Assembly (NCBI GenBank): GCA_012184525.1
Contig: WOFQ01000179.1
Coordinates: 1 to 14,381, forward strand
Reading direction: 5' to 3'
Source of the DNA: Xenoacremonium recifei
Lineage: Eukaryota; Ascomycota; Sordariomycetes; Hypocreales; Nectriaceae
Length of the DNA: 14,381 nt
In this document: positions 8,743 through 14,381 of the stretch, in pieces
Numbering within the stretch: position 1 is the stretch's first letter
Layout: each line of letters begins with the position of its first letter
Notes under the pieces: generated by a model
Databases searched by the model: none
The model's input: only the letters and a program-made list of their open reading frames with translations
What the model was told of the DNA's origin: nothing
Position numbers and translations under genes: made by a program

Positions 8743-9720
8743 TTAGATACATGGCAACACTGCAATAGCTTCTATATAGTTATACTTATGCCTTTACTTT
8801 AGGACAGTCTCGCACTCTATAAAAGAGGATATCTCACTGAGTAAAATAATAGCAAGCAATTTCCTATTTTCCAGATAAGCTATTATACTAGAGTATCCTA
8901 AGCCCTATTATTTCAGTAATAAAAGACCTATATTAGCATTAAAGGGATAAATTTCTATATAATTACTATAAATTACTATTATATAGCTATCTATAGAGAT
9001 ACTGACTTTAGGTATTATTAAGTGCTTATATCTTACTATTAGAACTTAAGAGTCCCAGAAATAATCCCCTTCCTATATAATTAGGGCTTTCTTAAGCCAA
9101 AGTTTATAAAATTACTTTCTTACCCTAATCTCTATAGGACTAAAAGTAAGGGCTCTATTATATACCTATAAAAGATTTTATCTCTTTTTCTAAGAGTATA
9201 ATAGAGATAAGAGGTTATTATTTAAATACCTCTTCTACTTAATATAGGATTCTATAAATTACCTCTATCCTTTTATATAAGCCTTTATAAGTATTAAATC
9301 AGAAGTAATACTGCTATTAGCTTAATATATTCCCTTAATCCCCTATAATCTTATATAAAGGAATTTATTATTCCCTATTTACTATATATCTATACTGATA
9401 TCTAAACTAAATATATAAGCCCCTTTACTATTTATTTAGAATTCCCTACTTAAAGTAATTCTTTAAGACTTATTTATATTTATTCTTAGTCTTATATATT
9501 ATTATATAAAAGGTATATCCCTTATAAAACTCTAAAATATATTAGGTATTATCCTGCTAGGACTCCTAATAAATATTAGAGATTATATTATTTAAGGATA
9601 AATTTCTAATAAGATAATTATTATCCTAATTAGGAAGACTAAAATATAGTAATTAATTACTAACTCTAGCTTTTTATCTAGAAATAGAGATTTTAATAAA
9701 TAAATTATAGAGGTTTTTAA
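8743..9720 (-). pseudogene. RIP-mutated minus-strand reading frame, product not recognised
   Basis: One minus-strand frame can be followed from 9720 down to the TAA at 8745-8743. It contains about 23 in-frame stops, every one TAA or TAG and none TGA, as expected if Gln or Trp codons were hit by RIP. Between stops the translation looks protein-like, with mixed charged and hydrophobic residues; the longest open run, about 45 codons, lies near 9039-8905. Examples are ALTFSPIEIRVRK (about 9160) and FIECETVLK (about 8820). I do not recognise the family. This frame is in register with the WD40-like remnant at 8691-8251, so both may come from one ancestral gene, though chance register is one in three. 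Confidence 0.4.
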
Positions 9721-10260
9721 TTAATTTTTATATTTCTATAAGCTATTTAATAATTAAAAACTAAATATATCTCTTTTTTTATTATTAATAAAATTATGAA
9801 TATTATAAGAAAATTATATAAGGCTAATTAGGTAAACTGAAGCTTTATTATAAATTAATACCTAATTAGGAACTAACTATTTTTAATAAATACTATAAAA
9901 TATTATTATTAAATATATAAGCCAGGCTATATATAGCCATTAAAAGTATATTATATTATATTCTTCCTTATAAAAAAGCTAAATATAAATTATTTTTTAG
10001 CTAATTTTATTAGATTAAGCTAGACTATAGGGAGTATCTTCTTTATTTTATTTAATTTAGAGTAATATTATAATAAATAAGGTCTAAATTATATTTAGGA
10101 CTTAAAATATAATAAATAAGTATATTAATAGATTATTTAATTAGAGAAAGTTATAGTAATTATTTAAGAGCTTAAAATATACCTCTATAATATTATATTA
10201 ATCTAGCTATACTTTATTCTTTATAGCCCTTTAAAGGACCTTAATAATAAGGTTATCTGC
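9721..10260. other. AT-rich DNA, nothing recognised
   Basis: Highly AT-rich, CA/TG-poor sequence between the degraded minus-strand frame and the palindromic element. I could not read a protein motif on either strand. It is probably mutated repeat DNA. Confidence 0.5.
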
Positions 10261-10268
10261 CTAATAAT
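10261..10268. repeat. Left 8-bp target-site duplication
   Basis: CTAATAAT directly precedes the CAGGG terminus of the palindromic element and is repeated exactly at 10718-10725 after the CCCTG terminus. An 8-bp duplication is characteristic of hAT transposons. Confidence 0.7.
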
Positions 10269-10717
10269 CAGGGTTATAATTTATAATAAATTTTATCAAT
10301 TTTTAGTCACTTTCCTTTTTACTTATAAAGGCTATATAAAATCTAATCTGGGCTTTAAAAATATAAAGAGTGCTTGGATATATAGCCTAGCTATTTATCT
10401 ATTAGATAAAATTTATTTTACTTAATTAGCATTTTTTCCTGAGCTTATATAAGTATTTAATTACTTTTAGTTATTATTTAAGACAAAAAAGTGACTAAAA
10501 GTTAACTAAAAATAAATAAATACTTATATAGGCTCAGAAAAAAATACTGACTAAATAAAATAGTTTTTACTAATAATTAAATAGCTAGGCTATTATATTT
10601 AGCAGTTTTCTTATTTTATATACCTAAAATAGATTTTATATAAAGGTTTAAATATTAGCTAAAAGTTAACTAAAAGTTGACTGAAATTGACTAAAGTTGA
10701 CTAAAATTATAACCCTG
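10269..10717. mobile_element. Non-autonomous hAT-like foldback element (449 bp)
   Basis: It begins CAGGGTTATAATTT and ends with the inverse, AAATTATAACCCTG. CAGGG-type termini plus an exact 8-bp duplication of CTAATAAT fit the hAT superfamily. The whole element is a long imperfect palindrome centred near 10493, with arms of about 215 bp: CCTGAGCTTATATAAGTATTT on the left arm answers AAATACTTATATAGGCTCAG on the right. Short GACTAAA / TTGACT motifs are repeated near the right end and centre, as expected of subterminal transposase-binding repeats. There is no coding capacity, so it would need a transposase in trans. It keeps CA/TG steps that the flanks have lost, suggesting insertion after most of the RIP. 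Confidence 0.7.
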
Positions 10718-10725
10718 CTAATAAT
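10718..10725. repeat. Right 8-bp target-site duplication
   Basis: CTAATAAT immediately follows the CCCTG terminus and is identical to 10261-10268. Confidence 0.7.
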
Positions 10726-13160
10726 AAAGATAGATTAAGAGGTAGGGTAATAATAAGACTTTAATTAAATAATAATATAGCTATATTAATTAGAGCTAGT
10801 TTCTAATATTAATTTTCTTTATTATTTTAATATATATTTTCTGCTAAAGTTAGATAATATAATAATAAAACTAGCTAAAAATATAGGAAAATATTATTAA
10901 GTAATTATATAATAGGGTTATAAATATACTACAGCTAATAGACTATCTATATAAATAGGTAAAATAGTAATTAAAGAATTATAAAATATAAGATTAGGTT
11001 ATTATAATAAGAATAAGAAAGGATATTTCTATATAAAAATAATATATATAAATTCTCTATTAAGGAAGTTTAAATTTAGCTTTAATTTTAAATAATAGTA
11101 ACATATTTTATACTAATTTTTTAAGATTTATACCCTTTAATTAAAAGGAGTCCCTTTCTCTACTACTTTCTTCTGCTATTTTATTTAACTAGCTAGAATA
11201 TTTTAGGAAGAAATACTAAGTTTTAAAATAAGTAAATATTCCTCTCTAATATACTTTATTACTTTATCCTAAAAGCTAATAATAATTAGATTATTAGGGA
11301 TATAATAATTTAATACTTTTATAATAATTTAGCCTTTTTTTTATTTAAATTAATAAAAAGACTTAAAAAGCTTAATAAGCCTTTTTAATAGTAATTAATA
11401 ATTATTTACTAAATTAAAAGAAATCTAGATATTTATACTAAAACCTGGCTATTTATTAGGGGATTTAGTATCCTTATTAGCCCCTTATTATATAAAACTT
11501 TTTATATAATCCTACTTAAAACCCCTTAATATATAGTTATTAATTATCTATTAGAGGGGCTTTTAAAGCTTTAATTAGAGTTTTTAAATTAAATAATTTT
11601 TAGCTTAATTATATTAAATTCTAAACTTATTATCCAGTAATTTAATTTAGGCTTTAAGACTATATAAAAATTAAAAATATTAATTCTAATTAGTATTTTT
11701 TTAGGCTTAATAGTTAAATATCTTTTTATTAAAATAAACTAATAGTAAATAAGTATTAATATATAGTTTTCTTAAAATAGGTTATAATAAAGGCAGTAAA
11801 TAAATAAAAAAGGGGCTTTAATAAATATATCCTAAAATAGGCCTTTAAGACTTATTTTACTAAATTAGAGCTTTATTATTTTAAGCTTATTATAAATTAT
11901 TACTTATATAGCTTTAATTAGGAAATTAAAGATAATTTAAATCTTTTTATTAGACCTAATAATATAAAATACCTAATTATAAAATAAAAAATTAAAGCTA
12001 ATAAAAGAATACTTGATTATTATATTAAAAATTAAAAGTTCAAAGTTATAAATATATATAAATTCCTTAAATAATATCCCTTTTAAGCTATATAGTAAAA
12101 GGAAAATAATATAAATATTTAAGATATTATATTTAAATTCTTAGGCTTAATAATAATAAAGGAATATTTAAGCCTTAAATTTATAAGGGTATTCTATATA
12201 GCTAAGAAATATCTAAAAAAACTAACTTAAATTAATAAAATTATTTATTATAATTAAATATTGTATTAATATAGTAAATAGTTCTCTTAAATTAATTAAA
12301 AATATAGGTAATTTAATATTAAATAAAATTAGAGAATAATTATTTTTTAGATATTATTTCTAATTTTATAATTTTATTACTGAAATTAATAATACTAATT
12401 ATAAACTTCTTATTTTATTATTATATTCTAATCTTAATTAATATATTTAAGTTATAATTAATATCTTAAAATTTAATAACTTAGAATCCTATTAATTTTT
12501 AATATAATAATCAAGTATTCTTTTATAATTTAAAATAATATTATTAATATAAATAACTTCAGAAAGAATATTAATACTCCTTTTTAAAAAGGCAATATAA
12601 AATATATTATTTATAACTATATCTAAAATAACTTTAAGCTCTTTTATTTTAAGAAACCTTTTTTTTCTTAATTTTCTTTATATAACTTTAGAAAATTTAA
12701 TAATATCTAAGCTATTAGATATTTATATAATAATAATTAAGTAAATATTATAGTTATATATTTTACAGTTTCTAATTAAAATCTACTTTTATATTAATAA
12801 GGGTAAAGAGTTTTATATTAAAATAATTCTAATTAATTTATAATTAAAAAAGATATAATTAATATCTTAAAAGAAAACTAAAAATAAAATAATTAATCTT
12901 TTTTAATTTATTAGGCTTAAAGAAATTACTTTATTTTCTTTTATTTAATATAATATTAAAGCAGAATAGAGAGTTATTAGTAAATAGAAATCTGCTTATA
13001 GCTCTATTTTTAGCAGTTTTATATATTTTAGATATTTCTTTATAAAAGGAAAATAAAAGAATTAAAAAAATAAAAAAGGTTTTTAGTTTAAAAGAAATTA
13101 TAAATTAAGAAAAAAAATAAAAAATATTATTAAAATTATTAAATATAATTAGTAATAAAA
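10726..13160. other. AT-rich RIP-like DNA, no element identified
   Basis: Extremely AT-rich sequence with few C or G beyond CTA, AGC and GGG/CCC runs. I see no long frame and no protein motif. TAGGGTTATAAAT at 10913-10925 differs from the hAT-like terminus by a C-to-T change plus one base and might be a mutated end of another copy, but no partner was found. The last few hundred bases probably contain the 5' part of the retroelement whose Gag relic follows, but I could not read it. Confidence 0.5.
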
Positions 13161-13659
13161 GATAATTTCAGATAAATTAATGAAGTCTATAAAGTAGCAG
13201 GCTAAATCTAGAAATTTAAGTAAATTAGTATATATTTTAATTATATTATTAAGTTTAAATAACTAACTATAATAATAAAATAAGAAGATAAGCCTCTTAT
13301 AGAATTATATTATAAAGGATTTAAGGATATTTTTAAAGATAAACTCTACAAGAAGGAATAAGCTAATATACTAATTAAATTTATAATAATAGCTATGAAG
13401 ATTAATAATAAATATTATAAATAATATAAGGAGAAAAAAATAGAAAAGGGGTAATTACTTCTTCTGGAATTAGGAAAGAAAATAAATTAGTAATTAGCCC
13501 TTTCCTTATTATAGTATTATATCAGGAATATATATAAGACTAGTAAAACTTAATTATATATAAGGAAAAGGTAATAAGAAATTATAAAAAAGAAAAAATA
13601 ATAAGAAACTTTTTATTTATTATAATTATAAAAGCCCTGAATATAATATATAAGATTAT
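13161..13659 (+). pseudogene. RIP-destroyed Ty3/gypsy-type retrotransposon Gag relic
   Basis: The frame from 13161 to about 13451 reads like a fungal gypsy Gag despite stops. It shows PLIELYYKG (about 13293-13319), FKDKLYKKE (13332-13358) and a segment at 13374-13424 resembling the family's LI-x-LAI-x-ID-x-R-x-YE motif, followed by a charged stretch. Stops at 13173, 13203, 13209, 13221, 13260, 13281, 13359 and 13422 are all TAA or TAG, mostly where Gln or Arg would suit. After a one-base frame change, 13618-13659 keeps the spacing of a C-x2-C-x4-H-x4-C zinc knuckle: all three Cys positions (13618, 13627, 13657) and the His position (13642) now read TAT, as if TGT and CAT had been hit by RIP. 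A basic linker precedes it. No protease or polymerase part was recognised downstream. Confidence 0.6.
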
Positions 13660-13906
13660 AATAAACTTAAATAATTAAAAAATAAGGATATTAATAAAAA
13701 GTAGGTAATATTATATACTAATTTACCTAAGAAATTACTAATATTATATATAACTTTATATAACTAGAATAATAAGGACTAATAAACTTATATATAATAT
13801 ACCTAATTAAGGGAAATAATATCATTAAATCTATAATATTATAGCAGAGAGATAGATATAAGAAACTGGTATAAATATCTTATTATAATAATAACTGCCT
13901 TATATA

Positions 13907-14140
13907 CAGGGTTGTGATTTTAGTCATAACTAAATTCATGACTAAAATGACTAAATTAGTCAAAAGTGAATTAATTCAAGGTCAGATTTGACTAATAACT
14001 AAATTAGTCTAACTAAATTAGTTACTGACTAAAAATTTTAAATTAAGTTAACTTCTTGACTTAACTAAATTAGTCAGTAATTAATTTAGTCAGACTAATT
14101 TAATTAAAATTAAATTATTTAGTCAAGTTATAATATATAG
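13907..14140. mobile_element. Second hAT-like terminus with palindromic subterminal repeats (partial)
   Basis: CAGGGTTGTGATTTTAGTCA at 13907-13926 resembles the terminus of the 449-bp element (CAGGGTTATAATTT). Four copies of the near-palindromic 12-mer ACTAAATTAGTY follow at 13950, 13998, 14012 and 14064, with many further TTAGTCA / TGACTAA units. Dense short motifs inside a CAGGG end fit hAT subterminal repeats. No matching CCCTG end or copy of the preceding 8 bases (CTTATATA) is visible, so the element is truncated or its right end is decayed; the end given is where the motif stops. It keeps CA/TG steps and lies downstream of the Gag relic, suggesting a younger insertion. Confidence 0.5.
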
Positions 14141-14160
14141 TATTTTATAAGCTTAGCTTT

Positions 14161-14310
14161 ATATATTCTAGCATATATAAATAAATATATATATTCCAGT
14201 ATATATATATAAGTATATATATTCTAATATATATATATTCCTCAGTATATATAATAAATATATATATTAAAATATATATATTAAAATATATATAATAAAA
14301 TAATATATTT
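14161..14310. repeat. TA-rich low-complexity minisatellite
   Basis: Runs of ATATATAT interrupted at irregular intervals by TTC, CAGT, CTCAGT and AAAA. It looks like an expanded (TA)n tract with imperfect units; no function is suggested. Confidence 0.6.
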
Positions 14311-14381
14311 TATAAGAAATTATATATATAAGTTTATAATAAATATTAGACACTATTCAAATATTTATACCTTTAAAACCT

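Larger units (their letters stand above)
8700..14381. other. Large AT-rich RIP-degraded repeat block
   Basis: From about 8700 to the window end the DNA is strongly AT-rich and nearly free of CA and TG. In 11281..11700 (420 bp) I count one CA, one TG and no CG. This is the pattern of RIP on repeated DNA in ascomycetes. Relics of several elements can still be read and are listed separately. The two hAT-like segments keep many more CA/TG steps than their surroundings. I found no intact gene, tRNA or rRNA. Confidence 0.8.

Noticed and set aside
9000..13000. Possible reverse transcriptase or transposase motifs in the right AT-rich block
   Set aside because: I read parts of this block for polymerase and DDE-type motifs but found no stretch that could be defended; only the Gag relic was readable.
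1..14381. CRISPR array, tRNA or rRNA genes
   Set aside because: No regularly spaced repeats with unique spacers and no tRNA or rRNA signature were seen; the organism appears eukaryotic.

Overview
The window looks like nuclear DNA of a filamentous ascomycete (Pezizomycotina). Three intron-containing genes have GT/AG introns of 41-68 bp, mostly with CTGAC/CTAAT-like branch sites. One gene encodes a fungal-type Zn2Cys6 regulator. The flanking DNA is extremely AT-rich and almost free of CA and TG dinucleotides, the footprint of repeat-induced point mutation (RIP). Genus cannot be told from the sequence.

Layout. 1-~895: RIP-like AT-rich block; its first 70 bases carry three copies of CATGCCCGTGTA. 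1020-2858 (minus): APC-superfamily amine/amino-acid permease, 5 exons, 537 aa, intact. 2859-3617: shared divergent promoter with a GATA-site inverted repeat and a CGG-N11-CCG element. 3618-6064 (plus): copper amine oxidase, 9 exons, 678 aa, with the cofactor tyrosine, catalytic Asp and all three copper-binding His present. 6065-6575: regulator promoter. 6576-8131 (plus): Zn2Cys6 transcription factor, 2 exons, 495 aa, intact. 8251-8691 (minus): WD40-like pseudogene tail. 8743-~9720 (minus): heavily RIP-mutated frame in register with that tail. ~8700-14381: AT-rich repeat block. It holds a 449-bp palindromic hAT-like element with an 8-bp target duplication (10261-10725), a RIP-destroyed Ty3/gypsy Gag relic (about 13161-13659), and a second hAT-like end (13907 onward).

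Function (inference). Permease, amine oxidase and regulator form a compact amine-utilisation unit: import of an amine, oxidative deamination to aldehyde plus ammonia and hydrogen peroxide, and a dedicated regulator. GATA sites in the shared promoter fit nitrogen control. The unit is a gene island of normal composition between two RIP-degraded repeat blocks.
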